This document shows positions 25,498-34,209 of a stretch of 48,668 nt of DNA, one piece after another. The first letter of the stretch is position 1; the number at the start of each line of letters is the position of its first letter. Source of the DNA: Marinobacter salicampi. GTDB taxonomy: Bacteria > Pseudomonadota > Gammaproteobacteria > Pseudomonadales > Oleiphilaceae. Location of the stretch: positions 1 to 48,668 of the forward strand of contig NZ_JAAMPF010000007.1 of assembly GCF_011074795.1 (NCBI RefSeq), given 5' to 3'. The notes beneath the pieces were generated by a model. That model had not been told where the DNA came from and did not search any database. It saw only the letters and a program-made list of their open reading frames with translations. A program made the position numbers and the translations under genes.

Positions 25498-28450
25498 CCT
25501 CACCACACTGCTGCTGGTCAGCCTGCTTTATCTGAGCCTCCTGTTCGCCCTTGCCCACTTTACCGAGCGCGGTCGGATTCCCCGGCACTGGGTTAGACAT
25601 CCCCTGGTTTACGTACTGAGCCTTGGGGTCTACGCCGGTATCTGGGCAGTTTACGGTGCCGTGGGCATGGCCGCGGAGTCCGGTTTCGGCTTCCTGGCCT
25701 ACTACCTGGGCATCAGCGGTGCGTTCCTGCTGGCGCCGGTTCTGCTGAACCCCATCATGCGCATTGGACGGGCCTACCAGCTCACATCGCTTGCGGATCT
25801 GTTTGCGTTCCGCTACCGGAGCCAATGGGCGGGCACGCTCGTGACCTTATGTACCGGTGCCTCCATCCTTGCACTTCTGAGCATGCAGATAAACGCGGTC
25901 ACAACCTCCGTCAGCCTGCTCTCTCCGGGCGCCTCGCCGCAGCTGATCAGTGTTCTGTTCAGCCTGATCGTCGTGCTTTTCGCGATACTCTTCGGCACAC
26001 GCCGGAACCAGGATTCACAAAGCCACCAGGGTCTGGTAGTTGCCATTGCGTTTGACTCGGTGATCAAGCTTGGCTCACTGATGCTGCTGGGTTTTATCAT
26101 CCTGGTGACGGTGTTTGGCGGTCTTGGCGGACTGGACCAATGGCTGGAGAATCAGGCGTCCAGTGTACGGGCCCTGGAGCTCAGCATTAATGATGGCAGC
26201 TGGCGCGCCCTGATGCTGATGTCCTTTGCGGGCGCCCTTGTGCTGCCCCACATGTACCATATGACCTTCGCCGAGAACCCAAGCCCCAGGGCACTGGCCC
26301 GTGCCAGCTGGGGGCTGCCTCTCTATCTTCTTCTGCTGGGCCTGCCGGTTCCCGTCATCCTTTGGGGAGGTCTGGAGTTGGGCGCCATAACGCCACCAGG
26401 GTTCTATGCCCTGGGCACCGCCATGGCCCTGGATAGCCCTGCGCTCACGCTCCTTATGTATATCGCCGGCATGTCGGCCGCCAGCGGACTGATGATTGTC
26501 AGCACGCTGGCGATCGCTGGCATGGTGCTCAACCACGTGGTTTTGCCGCTGCGACCGCCACGGGACCAGGGTGACATCTATAAATGGCTGCGCTGGGTGA
26601 AACGCCTGCTGATCGCCGTAACGATCCTGGCAGCCCTGGCCTTTCACGAGACCATGGGCAAGAACCTTGATCTTTCTATTCTTGGTGCGCTGGCCCTGAG
26701 TGGGGTTTTGCAGTTGTTACCTGGCGCCCTGGGCGTCATCTACTGGCCCGAGGGCAACTGGCGCGGCCTGATTGCAGGCCTGCTTGCGGGCATGGCTGTG
26801 TGGGTACTGACCATGGTGCTGCCGTTTTCCCATACCCTGGATATTATGCTGTTGCTTGGGCTGCCGCTGACTCCGACGCCGGATAACTGGTATATCTTCA
26901 CCTTTACCAGCCTGGCCCTGAACGTCACTGTTTTCGCGATGGTATCGGTACTCACCACCACTTCCCAGGAAGAAGCCAGTGCGGCCCAGTCATGCTCGCT
27001 CGGAGCACTGTCCCGACCCCAGCGCCGGGAGCTTTTGGCCGCCTCGTCCGATGATTTCACCCAGCAGCTCTCGGCGCCCCTGGGCGAGCGGGTGGCGCAA
27101 CGGGAAGTTGGACGGGCGCTGGCGCAACTAAAGTTGCCAGCTCTGGAATACCGGCCCTACCAGCTGCGGCGGCTTCGGGATCAGGTAGAGGCCAACCTTT
27201 CCGGCTTGCTGGGCCCGGCTGTGGCCAGGGACATCGTCAAGCATCGCCTGGGGTTCAAGCCTATGGCTAACAGCCGTACCGCGCAGGATATCCAGTACGT
27301 GGAACGCGCGCTTGGGGATTATCAGAGCCAGCTGACCGGACTTGCGGGCGAGCTCGACAACCTGCGTCGCCACTACCGCCAGACCCTGCAGAACCTGCCC
27401 ATTCCCGCCTGCTCCCTCGGTGACGATGGTGAGATCCTGATGTGGAACAACGCCATGGAGCAGCTGACAGAAATAGCGGCAGACGATGTCGTCGGCGCCC
27501 GCCTGCAGGCACTGCCCGAACACTGGCAACTCATGCTCGAAGACTTCATCAGCGGCAACGAAATGCACCGCTACAAACACCGGCTGGATCTGCGTGGTCG
27601 ACCCCACTGGCTGAACCTGCACAAGTCCACACTCAGCGGTCCAGACCACAACGAGGGCGGCAACGTCATTCTGGTGGAAGACCAGACCGAAACCCGACTG
27701 CTGGAAGACGAGCTTATGCACAGTGAACGGCTGGCGTCTGTTGGCCGCCTTGCCGCCGGTGTGGCCCATGAAGTAGGCAATCCGGTGACCGGCATCTCCT
27801 CCCTTGCCCAGAACCTCAAACTGGAAACAGACGACAAAGATATTCTGGCGACTGCTGATCAGATCCAGCAGCAGACCCGACGCATCAGCGCCATACTGCA
27901 ATCGCTTATGAACTTTGCAAGAAGTGGCAACCACGCCCAGGCGAACCGGTATGAGCCGGCCGTGATCCGTCGTTGTGTGGACGAGTCAATCAACCTGTTA
28001 TCACTGAGCAACACCGGGCGCGGCATTCACTACCGCAACGACTGCCCCGCGGATCTTATTGTCCTGGGGGACGAACAGCGCCTGGTGCAGGTGTTTGTGA
28101 ATCTGCTGGCCAATGCCCGGGATGCGTCACCCGAAAACGGCCAGATAAGCATCAGTGGAAACCGTGAGGGTTACTCCGCTATCATCGAGGTCACCGACGA
28201 GGGCTCGGGCATACCCGCCGACCAGCTCGACCATATTTTCGAACCATTCTATACCACCAAAGGCCCCAACCAGGGCACCGGCCTGGGGCTTTCGCTGGTG
28301 TACAGCATTGTTGAAGAGCACTACGGCAACATCCAGGTGGAAAGCCCGGCCATCCCCGATACCAGCCGGGGTACCTGTGTCCGCTTGAAGCTACCCGCGT
28401 ACGAACCCGGCATCGATGAACCCGGCGCCGCTCCGAACGAAAGGTCCTGA
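25487..28450 (+). CDS. cbrA: Sensor histidine kinase with solute-transporter domain, CbrA-like
   Basis: A 987-residue hybrid membrane kinase. The first 500 residues form a sodium:solute symporter-like domain with about 13 membrane helices. A linker region (about 560-625) is followed by a PAS domain (about 640-740: IPACSLGDDGEILMWNNAMEQL). The DHp phospho-acceptor is H761 (GVAHEVGNPVTG), and the ATPase domain carries VNLLANARDAS, DEGSGIP and GTGLGLSLVYSI. In Pseudomonas CbrA senses carbon/nitrogen status and phosphorylates CbrB. I chose ATG 25487, which overlaps the small upstream gene; the longer start at 25448 adds 13 residues. The gene ends seven bases before cbrB. Confidence 0.94.
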   Translation: MSFSLTTLLLVSLLYLSLLFALAHFTERGRIPRHWVRHPLVYVLSLGVYAGIWAVYGAVGMAAESGFGFLAYYLGISGAFLLAPVLLNPIMRIGRAYQLTSLADLFAFRYRSQWAGTLVTLCTGASILALLSMQINAVTTSVSLLSPGASPQLISVLFSLIVVLFAILFGTRRNQDSQSHQGLVVAIAFDSVIKLGSLMLLGFIILVTVFGGLGGLDQWLENQASSVRALELSINDGSWRALMLMSFAGALVLPHMYHMTFAENPSPRALARASWGLPLYLLLLGLPVPVILWGGLELGAITPPGFYALGTAMALDSPALTLLMYIAGMSAASGLMIVSTLAIAGMVLNHVVLPLRPPRDQGDIYKWLRWVKRLLIAVTILAALAFHETMGKNLDLSILGALALSGVLQLLPGALGVIYWPEGNWRGLIAGLLAGMAVWVLTMVLPFSHTLDIMLLLGLPLTPTPDNWYIFTFTSLALNVTVFAMVSVLTTTSQEEASAAQSCSLGALSRPQRRELLAASSDDFTQQLSAPLGERVAQREVGRALAQLKLPALEYRPYQLRRLRDQVEANLSGLLGPAVARDIVKHRLGFKPMANSRTAQDIQYVERALGDYQSQLTGLAGELDNLRRHYRQTLQNLPIPACSLGDDGEILMWNNAMEQLTEIAADDVVGARLQALPEHWQLMLEDFISGNEMHRYKHRLDLRGRPHWLNLHKSTLSGPDHNEGGNVILVEDQTETRLLEDELMHSERLASVGRLAAGVAHEVGNPVTGISSLAQNLKLETDDKDILATADQIQQQTRRISAILQSLMNFARSGNHAQANRYEPAVIRRCVDESINLLSLSNTGRGIHYRNDCPADLIVLGDEQRLVQVFVNLLANARDASPENGQISISGNREGYSAIIEVTDEGSGIPADQLDHIFEPFYTTKGPNQGTGLGLSLVYSIVEEHYGNIQVESPAIPDTSRGTCVRLKLPAYEPGIDEPGAAPNERS

Positions 28451-28457
28451 AATAACT

Positions 28458-29855
28458 ATGCGTCGCATTCTGATCGTAGAAGATGAAGAGATCATCCGCT
28501 CCGCCTTGCGAAAGCTGCTTCAACACGCAGGTTATGAGGTTTCAGATGCAGGCTCGGTCGACGACGCCGAGCAGCGGTTTGACCTGCAGCAGTTCGACCT
28601 GATCATTTCCGATCTGCGGCTTCCCGGCGCGCCGGGCACCGAGCTAATAACCCGGGCGCCTCGCACACCGGTGCTCATCATGACCAGCTACGCCAGTCTT
28701 CGCTCTGCGGTGGACTCCATGAAAATGGGCGCGGTGGAATACATTGCCAAGCCCTTCGACCACGACGAGATGCTGGCCGCGGTTGAAACCATACTGAATC
28801 AGGCCGGAACACCGGCGGAGCCCGGCTCTGTCGTGGGCATCAACGAGCACGACCAGCGCGAAAGCGATCCTTCGCGGGTCATGTTCGGTGACTGCTCTGC
28901 CATGCAGAAAGTCTTCACCCTGATCCGCAAGGTGGCCCCGACCGAAACCACGGTTCTGGTCCAGGGCGAATCGGGCACCGGTAAAGAGCTTGCTGCCCAG
29001 GCCCTGCACAAGCTCAGCCCCCGGGCAAGCAGGCCTCTCATTTCGGTCAACTGCGCTGCGATTCCCGAAAGTCTCATCGAATCCGAACTCTTCGGCCATG
29101 AAAAAGGCGCCTTTACCGGAGCTGTGTCGGCACGCACGGGCCTGATCGAAGCAGCCGATGGCGGTAGTCTGTTTCTTGATGAGATCGGAGAGCTTCCGGC
29201 AGAAGCCCAGGCACGACTCCTGCGGGTCTTGCAGGAAGGGGAAATCCGTAAGGTAGGTTCGACCCAGAGCCGCAAGGTCAGCGTCCGGATGATTGCAGCA
29301 ACTCACCGGGATCTGAAGGCCATGACGCGCACCGGGGAATTCAGGGAAGACCTGTTTTATCGCCTGAATGTCATGCAGATCCGGATCCCGCCGCTACGTG
29401 AGCGTGAGAGCGATATTCTTGTACTGGCACGACATTTCATTTCACGTCAGGGTGAACGCATGAAAAAACCGGGGCTCAAGCTCAGCCCCGAGGCCATGCG
29501 CAGTATGGAAAAACATCGTTGGCCCGGAAACGTAAGGGAACTGGAAAACGCCATTGAACGGGCGACCATACTCTGTGACGACGACCTTATTACCCCATCG
29601 TTACTCGACCTCGACAGCACCGGGGGTGAGATTGTGATCCCCGAATCCCTCGTGGAAGGAGACCCGGTCTCGAGTCGAGAGGCTGACGGGTCCAATGACC
29701 TCTCCCTGGAGGACTATTTTCAACACTTCGTGCTTGAGAACCAGGATCGCATGAGCGAAACCGAGCTGGCACAGAAACTCGGCATCAGCCGCAAGTCGCT
29801 CTGGGAACGGCGCCAGCGCCTGGGTATCCCGCGAAAAAAAATATCGAACAACTGA
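28458..29855 (+). CDS. cbrB: Sigma-54-dependent response regulator CbrB
   Basis: A 465-residue NtrC-type activator. The receiver domain (1-120) has E8, D9, the phospho-acceptor D52 (IISDLRLPG) and the conserved lysine in IAKPF. The AAA+ domain (about 145-385) has Walker A GESGTGKE near residue 170, the sigma-54-contact loop GAFTGA near 217 and LFLDEIGELP. The C-terminal Fis-type helix-turn-helix is ETELAQKLGISRKSLWERRQRLGIP. Start ATG at 28458 removes 14 residues of an upstream in-frame extension that lies inside cbrA. The downstream gap holds its predicted binding sites and a sigma-54 promoter, so its main local target is probably the CrcZ-like RNA. Confidence 0.95.
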   Translation: MRRILIVEDEEIIRSALRKLLQHAGYEVSDAGSVDDAEQRFDLQQFDLIISDLRLPGAPGTELITRAPRTPVLIMTSYASLRSAVDSMKMGAVEYIAKPFDHDEMLAAVETILNQAGTPAEPGSVVGINEHDQRESDPSRVMFGDCSAMQKVFTLIRKVAPTETTVLVQGESGTGKELAAQALHKLSPRASRPLISVNCAAIPESLIESELFGHEKGAFTGAVSARTGLIEAADGGSLFLDEIGELPAEAQARLLRVLQEGEIRKVGSTQSRKVSVRMIAATHRDLKAMTRTGEFREDLFYRLNVMQIRIPPLRERESDILVLARHFISRQGERMKKPGLKLSPEAMRSMEKHRWPGNVRELENAIERATILCDDDLITPSLLDLDSTGGEIVIPESLVEGDPVSSREADGSNDLSLEDYFQHFVLENQDRMSETELAQKLGISRKSLWERRQRLGIPRKKISNN

Positions 29856-29857
29856 AA

Positions 29858-29946
29858 TGTTACCCCAACAAATGAACCGCGCCTCATATGTTACCTGGTG
29901 TTACCTCAAGGAACACATTTCCCTGAGAAGTGAGACCTGGGTAACA
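29858..29946. promoter_or_regulatory. Cluster of CbrB-type half-sites (UAS)
   Basis: Four exact half-sites lie here: TGTTAC at 29858-29863, 29889-29894 and 29899-29904, and GTAACA at 29941-29946. The second and third are spaced by ten bases, one helical turn. In Pseudomonas aeruginosa CbrB binds TGTTAC/GTAACA-type half-sites upstream of the crcZ promoter (from memory of published work). There is also an inverted repeat GTGTT-N9-AACAC (29898-29916). The cluster lies 75-163 bases upstream of the sigma-54 promoter, a normal distance for an NtrC-type activator, and an A/T-rich stretch lies between them. The first half-site begins three bases after the cbrB stop codon. Confidence 0.72.
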
Positions 29947-30020
29947 CTTTGGCGAACTCCAGAACCCTGCCCTCAGGTTAAATATAATTAAACCTCTGTT
30001 AATAAAGGGTTTTTAAAAAC

Positions 30021-30036
30021 TGGCACAGGCAGTGCA
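30021..30036 (+). promoter_or_regulatory. Sigma-54 promoter of the CrcZ-like RNA
   Basis: TGGCAC-N5-GTGCA places GG and GC exactly ten bases apart, the invariant -24/-12 spacing, with one mismatch to the TGGCAC-N5-TTGCA consensus. The GC at 30034-30035 predicts a transcription start near 30047, at the G run before GCACGACAACAA. Upstream TGTTAC/GTAACA sites and a CbrB gene make this a CbrB-activated promoter. Confidence 0.88.
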
Positions 30037-30046
30037 GTCTATAGGG

Positions 30047-30408
30047 GGCACGACAACAAAAACAATGTGACAAAGCAGCGCTTAAACAAAAACAAAAAGC
30101 TGCAGGAAAACGTTCAGCAACAAAAACAAAAACAGAGCGAGAGCGAACTGAGTGTTTTGGGTACTGAGCTTTTTAGGGGTGCCTTGGCTTGTATGAGTTG
30201 TAGATGTAGAGAAGAATCGTCCTCCAGACGCCACTATATCCGCTTAGATCTCATACCTGGTCATTACCACTCTCTGTATTCAAAGCGTTCCGCTTGCCTA
30301 ACTAGCTTCTTGACGGAAGCATAATAAGGGGTAAAACCCCAGTAAGAACAAAAACAACGCAGATCGTCTACTCTTGGAGGCGGGGCCGTGAAAGCGGGTC
30401 CGCCTTTT
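30047..30408 (+). ncRNA. crcZ: CrcZ-like Hfq/Crc-sequestering small RNA
   Basis: A noncoding RNA of about 362 nt predicted from a sigma-54 promoter to a terminator. The 11-mer AACAAAAACAA occurs four times (30055-30065, 30085-30095, 30119-30129, 30347-30357), with a fifth near-copy overlapping at 30125. Such A-rich CA motifs bind the distal face of Hfq and are the signature of Pseudomonas CrcZ, which has several and relieves Hfq/Crc-mediated catabolite repression. The 3' part between motifs three and four forms short hairpins (for example 30283-30295, 30305-30320, 30328-30340). Gene order cbrA-cbrB-crcZ-pcnB is the Pseudomonas order. The open frame at 30067-30324 has no ribosome binding site or family and was rejected. 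Exact ends need mapping. Confidence 0.88.
30379..30408 (+). terminator. Terminator of the CrcZ-like RNA
   Basis: Stem GGCGG paired with CCGCC, continuing through a G-T pair, one G-G mismatch and CCG/CGG, with a GAAA loop, followed by TTTT. It lies about 20 bases after the fourth CA motif. Confidence 0.85.
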
Positions 30409-30551
30409 GATTTATTGGCTCCGGCATTTACGAAAATCGGTGCTATCTGCCCAGCTTTTATGCTCCCACCTTCTTCAAAGCGCCACTAACGTGGGCAAAT
30501 CGCCCCCAAACCGTTAAACTCTCGGCTTTGCTCATCGCAGATACGGATTCA

Positions 30552-31895
30552 ATGCTTAAAAAACTAATAACATTCATGTCAGGTAACGGCAAAAAGAAGC
30601 CTCGCGTCTATTCGAGACAGGTGATCCCTCGTGATCAGCATACGGTTTCACGATCCATCATCAGTGAACAGGCGAAGAAGGTGCTGAACCGACTCAATAA
30701 TGCCGGCTTCGAGGCCTATCTGGTGGGTGGTGGCGTTCGGGATATCATGCTGGGCCAGAAGCCCAAAGATTTCGATATTGCCACCGATGCGACCCCCGAA
30801 GAGGTTCACGAGTTGTTCCGGAACTCCCGATTGATCGGGCGGCGGTTTCGCATTGTCCACGTGCTGTTCGGACGCGAAGTCATTGAAGTGACCACTTTCC
30901 GTGGCAATGCGTCTGATCCAGACGACGACCAGGATGATGACCGCAAGACCAGTGAACACGGGCTGCTGCTGCGGGACAACGTCTACGGCAATATGGAAGA
31001 AGACGCCCTTCGTCGTGATTTCACTGTTAACGCCCTGTATTACTGTATTAAAGACTTCAGTGTTATCGATTTCGCAAACGGTATTGAGGACCTCCGGAAC
31101 CGGCAATTGCGGTTGATCGGCGATCCCGAGACCCGGTATCGGGAAGATCCCGTTCGAATGCTGCGAGCGGTGCGGTTTGCTGCCAAGCTGGATTTCGAGA
31201 TCGAGCCGGCCACTGAAGCGCCGATTCTTACTCTCGCGCCTCTGCTTTCCCATATCCCTTCAGCACGCCTGTTTGAAGAGGTGCTGAAACTGTTTTCCGC
31301 CGGCTACGGCGCCGCCAGCTTCGAACGCCTGACCCATTACGGTCTGCTGGAGCCCCTGTTTCCGGAAACCGCCCGCGCCATCGCTGCCGGTGAGCCTGAT
31401 GCACTGATTCGCCAGGCACTGGACAACACGGACAGGCGTATTCACCAGGGCAAGTCCGTCACCCCCTACTTCCTTTACGCTGCCATGCTCTGGCCGGCAT
31501 TGCAGGTAGAGTGGCGCAGGCGCCAGGATGAGGGCGAACCCATACAGCCGGCACTTCATGGCGCCATTGGAAAAGTCATTGGTCGCCAGGTTCAGGCTAC
31601 AGCAATCCCTAAACGCTTTTCTGGCCCCATGAAAGAGATCTGGGAACTGCAGATGCGGTTGCCCCGTCGCCAGGGTAAGCGGGCTTTCGTAACCCTTGAG
31701 CATCCCCGCTTTCGGGCGGCCTATGATTTCCTTCTGGTCCGCGAGGATGCCGGAGAAATTGAGCCCGGCCTGGGGCAGTGGTGGACTGAGTTCCAGGAAG
31801 CCGATGACAGGGGCAGGGAAAAGATGCTGACCGAACTGGACAGTGACGGCCCGCGCAAACGCAAGCGCAGACGCAAGCCGGCCAGTAATGGCTGA
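30552..31895 (+). CDS. pcnB: Poly(A) polymerase I
   Basis: Adds 3' poly(A) tails that mark RNAs for decay. The nucleotidyltransferase head has GGGVRDIMLGQ and the metal-binding DFDIATDA (DxD). The RNA-binding segments follow (ALRRDFTVNALYY, RYREDPVRMLRAVRFAAKLDF), and the basic tail ends in KRKRRRKP. I chose the ATG at 30552 (447 residues). A TTG at 30528 would add eight residues. The 140-base gap after the CrcZ terminator holds no recognised element beyond a short GGGC/GCCC hairpin. The gene overlaps folK by eight bases, and the order pcnB-folK-panB-panC matches Pseudomonas. Confidence 0.95.
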   Translation: MLKKLITFMSGNGKKKPRVYSRQVIPRDQHTVSRSIISEQAKKVLNRLNNAGFEAYLVGGGVRDIMLGQKPKDFDIATDATPEEVHELFRNSRLIGRRFRIVHVLFGREVIEVTTFRGNASDPDDDQDDDRKTSEHGLLLRDNVYGNMEEDALRRDFTVNALYYCIKDFSVIDFANGIEDLRNRQLRLIGDPETRYREDPVRMLRAVRFAAKLDFEIEPATEAPILTLAPLLSHIPSARLFEEVLKLFSAGYGAASFERLTHYGLLEPLFPETARAIAAGEPDALIRQALDNTDRRIHQGKSVTPYFLYAAMLWPALQVEWRRRQDEGEPIQPALHGAIGKVIGRQVQATAIPKRFSGPMKEIWELQMRLPRRQGKRAFVTLEHPRFRAAYDFLLVREDAGEIEPGLGQWWTEFQEADDRGREKMLTELDSDGPRKRKRRRKPASNG

Positions 31896-32412
31896 ATCGG
31901 TAGCCGCGTACGTTGGCCTCGGCAGCAATCTGGCGGATCCTCTTCGCCAGCTTGCCCTGGCCCTGGCCGCCCTGTCCGCTCTGCCCGATACCACCCTGCA
32001 GGCCCAGTCCCCGTTTTACCGCAGTCGCCCTGTTGGCCCCCAGGACCAGCCCGACTTTATCAACGGGGCCGTCGAGCTTCGCACCGAACTGCCCCCCCTT
32101 GAACTGCTGGATCACCTACAGTCCATTGAGGCACGGCACGGTCGCGAAAGGACCCGCCACTGGGGGCCACGGACACTGGATCTCGACCTACTACTGTACG
32201 GGCAGGAAGTAATCGACCACCCACGTCTGACGACTCCCCATCGGGAGCTCCCCAATCGGGATTTCGCGCTACAGCCATTGCTTGACCTGAACCCTGCCCT
32301 GCACCTGCCGGATGGCCGGGCCCTGACGGATCTACGTCTACAGTGCCCGGACAATGGCCTTGAGCGTCTTGACCCTGAACCGGCAAAACCTTTCAGCCGA
32401 CGTCTGGAGTGA
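31888..32412 (+). CDS. folK: HPPK, 7,8-dihydro-6-hydroxymethylpterin pyrophosphokinase (copy 1)
   Basis: Transfers pyrophosphate from ATP to hydroxymethyl-dihydropterin in folate synthesis. The 174-residue protein has YVGLGSNLADP at the start, RSRPVGPQDQPDFINGAVEL and the HPPK signature WGPRTLDLDLLLYG, with the two magnesium-binding aspartates. The start at 31888 overlaps the end of pcnB (ATGGCTGA), so the gene is coupled to it. A second, diverged HPPK lies at 35896-36423 next to folB. In this pair copy 1 occupies the conserved pcnB-folK-panB position. Confidence 0.95.
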   Translation: MAESVAAYVGLGSNLADPLRQLALALAALSALPDTTLQAQSPFYRSRPVGPQDQPDFINGAVELRTELPPLELLDHLQSIEARHGRERTRHWGPRTLDLDLLLYGQEVIDHPRLTTPHRELPNRDFALQPLLDLNPALHLPDGRALTDLRLQCPDNGLERLDPEPAKPFSRRLE

Positions 32413-32534
32413 CATCCGGGCTATTGGCGATGCTCCTGGCCTTGCCTCCAGGTTGGGCCGGGATTAACCTTAGGGCCTGAGCATGGGTCAGCGTTCCCGT
32501 GCCCCAGCCCATCGACGCAAAAGGCATTCATGCT

Positions 32535-33329
32535 ATGGCTGTAACCATCAATACCCTGCGCGACTTCAAAAGCAAGGGCGAAGCCTTTTCCGCCCTGACT
32601 GCTTACGACGCTACCTTCTCACACGTGGTCAGTGAAGCTGGCGTCGATGTGATCCTCATTGGCGACTCACTGGGTATGGTCCTGCAGGGCCACGACAGCA
32701 CCCTGCCAGTCACCATGGAACATATGTGCTACCACGTTCGTGCAGTTGCCAAAGGCAACCAGGGCGCACTGATCATGGCTGACATGCCATTCATGAGTTA
32801 TGGCACTACCGGCCAGGCTCTGGACAATGCAGCCGAACTGATGCGCGCCGGCGCCCATATGGTCAAGCTGGAAGGCACCGACTGGATGTCAGACACCATC
32901 AAGGCATTGAGTGACCGCGGCATTCCTGTTTGCGCCCATCTGGGTCTTACGCCCCAGTTTGTCAACAAATTCGGTGGCTATAAGGTCCAGGGCCGGGATG
33001 AGAAGCAGGCTGACCAGATGGTCGACCATGCCTGTCAGCTGGAAGCCGCAGGCGCCGACGTTATCCTGCTTGAGTGCGTACCGGCACCTCTGGCGACGCG
33101 GATTACACAGACCGTTGCTGCGCCTGTCATCGGCATAGGTGCTGGTTCAGATACTGATGGTCAGGTACTGGTGCTGCACGACATGCTGGGCATTACCCCG
33201 GGTCGCAAGCCGCGCTTTGTGAAGAACTTTCTGGCTGAAGCAGACTCCGTCCAGGGTGCTATTGCGGCCTACGTGGATGCTGTCAAGAAACGCACATTTC
33301 CCAGTGAAGAGCACACCTTTAAAGCATGA
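32535..33329 (+). CDS. panB: 3-methyl-2-oxobutanoate hydroxymethyltransferase
   Basis: First enzyme of pantothenate synthesis. It transfers a hydroxymethyl group from methylene-tetrahydrofolate to ketoisovalerate. The 264-residue TIM barrel has [48 protein letters not shown] and the late [20 protein letters not shown] chose ATG 32535 over upstream in-frame starts because the family begins MAVTINTL. It overlaps panC by four bases (ATGA). Confidence 0.96.
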   Translation: MAVTINTLRDFKSKGEAFSALTAYDATFSHVVSEAGVDVILIGDSLGMVLQGHDSTLPVTMEHMCYHVRAVAKGNQGALIMADMPFMSYGTTGQALDNAAELMRAGAHMVKLEGTDWMSDTIKALSDRGIPVCAHLGLTPQFVNKFGGYKVQGRDEKQADQMVDHACQLEAAGADVILLECVPAPLATRITQTVAAPVIGIGAGSDTDGQVLVLHDMLGITPGRKPRFVKNFLAEADSVQGAIAAYVDAVKKRTFPSEEHTFKA

Positions 33330-34183
33330 GAACCGTCCATACACTGAAAGAGCTCCGGGCAATCCTGAACGGCTACCGGAACCAGGGCAAGCGCATCGGC
33401 CTGGTGCCCACCATGGGCAACCTTCACGAAGGCCATCTGGCCTTGGTGGAGAAGGCGCTTCAGGCGGCCGATGTGGTGGTAACCAGCGTGTTCGTCAACC
33501 CCATGCAATTCGGGGCCAATGAAGATCTGGATACCTACCCCCGCACGCTGACGGAGGATCAGGACAAGCTCCGGGCAGCCGGCAACACGCTGATCTTCGC
33601 TCCGGCGGCCAGCGAGGTATACCCCCATGGGCTTGCCTGCCACACCCGCATTACTGTTCCTGAGGTGAGTGAGGGCCATTGTGGCGCTACCCGGCCTGGT
33701 CATTTTGAAGGAGTGGCCACGGTGGTTACCATGCTGTTCAACATGGTTCAGCCAGATGTGGCGGTTTTCGGGGAAAAGGATTATCAGCAACTTGCGGTTA
33801 TTCGCAAACTGGTCAGCGACCTGCTGATTCCGGTAGAGGTAATCGGCGCACCGACGGTTCGGGATGATGACGGCGTTGCAAAGAGCTCCCGCAACAGCTT
33901 CCTTTCCGAAGAGGACCGCCGCCGAGCCCCGGCAATTTTCACACTTCTTAATTTGACCGCCGAGCAGCTGGCCACGGGTGAGACCGATTATGCCCGGCTC
34001 GAGCGCGAGGCCAGGGAGACTTTGACGAAAGAGGGCTTCCGCCCCGACTACTTCACCATCGTGAACAGCTACACCCTCAAACCCGCTCGCACGGACGAGA
34101 CCGAACTCACCATCCTGGCGGCCGCTTTCATCGGCCCCACCCGGCTGATTGACAACCTGTCGGTCAGCCGGGCATCCCACTGA
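33326..34183 (+). CDS. panC: Pantothenate synthetase
   Basis: ATP-dependent ligase that joins pantoate and beta-alanine. The 285-residue enzyme shows the class I-like signatures [53 protein letters not shown] and [13 protein letters not shown]. It overlaps the panB stop, so the two pantothenate enzymes should be made together. pgi follows 26 bases later. Confidence 0.97.
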   Translation: MRTVHTLKELRAILNGYRNQGKRIGLVPTMGNLHEGHLALVEKALQAADVVVTSVFVNPMQFGANEDLDTYPRTLTEDQDKLRAAGNTLIFAPAASEVYPHGLACHTRITVPEVSEGHCGATRPGHFEGVATVVTMLFNMVQPDVAVFGEKDYQQLAVIRKLVSDLLIPVEVIGAPTVRDDDGVAKSSRNSFLSEEDRRRAPAIFTLLNLTAEQLATGETDYARLEREARETLTKEGFRPDYFTIVNSYTLKPARTDETELTILAAAFIGPTRLIDNLSVSRASH

Positions 34184-34209
34184 CGAACCAGACATGGAAG
34201 GAACCAACA

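Noticed and set aside
27128..27934. 268-residue reverse frame opposite cbrA
   Set aside because: Antisense shadow of the kinase region; no ribosome binding site or motif.
30067..30324. 85-residue open frame inside the CrcZ-like region
   Set aside because: It is Lys/Gln/Asn-rich only because it reads the A-rich CA motifs, it has no ribosome binding site and no conserved features, and it lies inside the predicted RNA.
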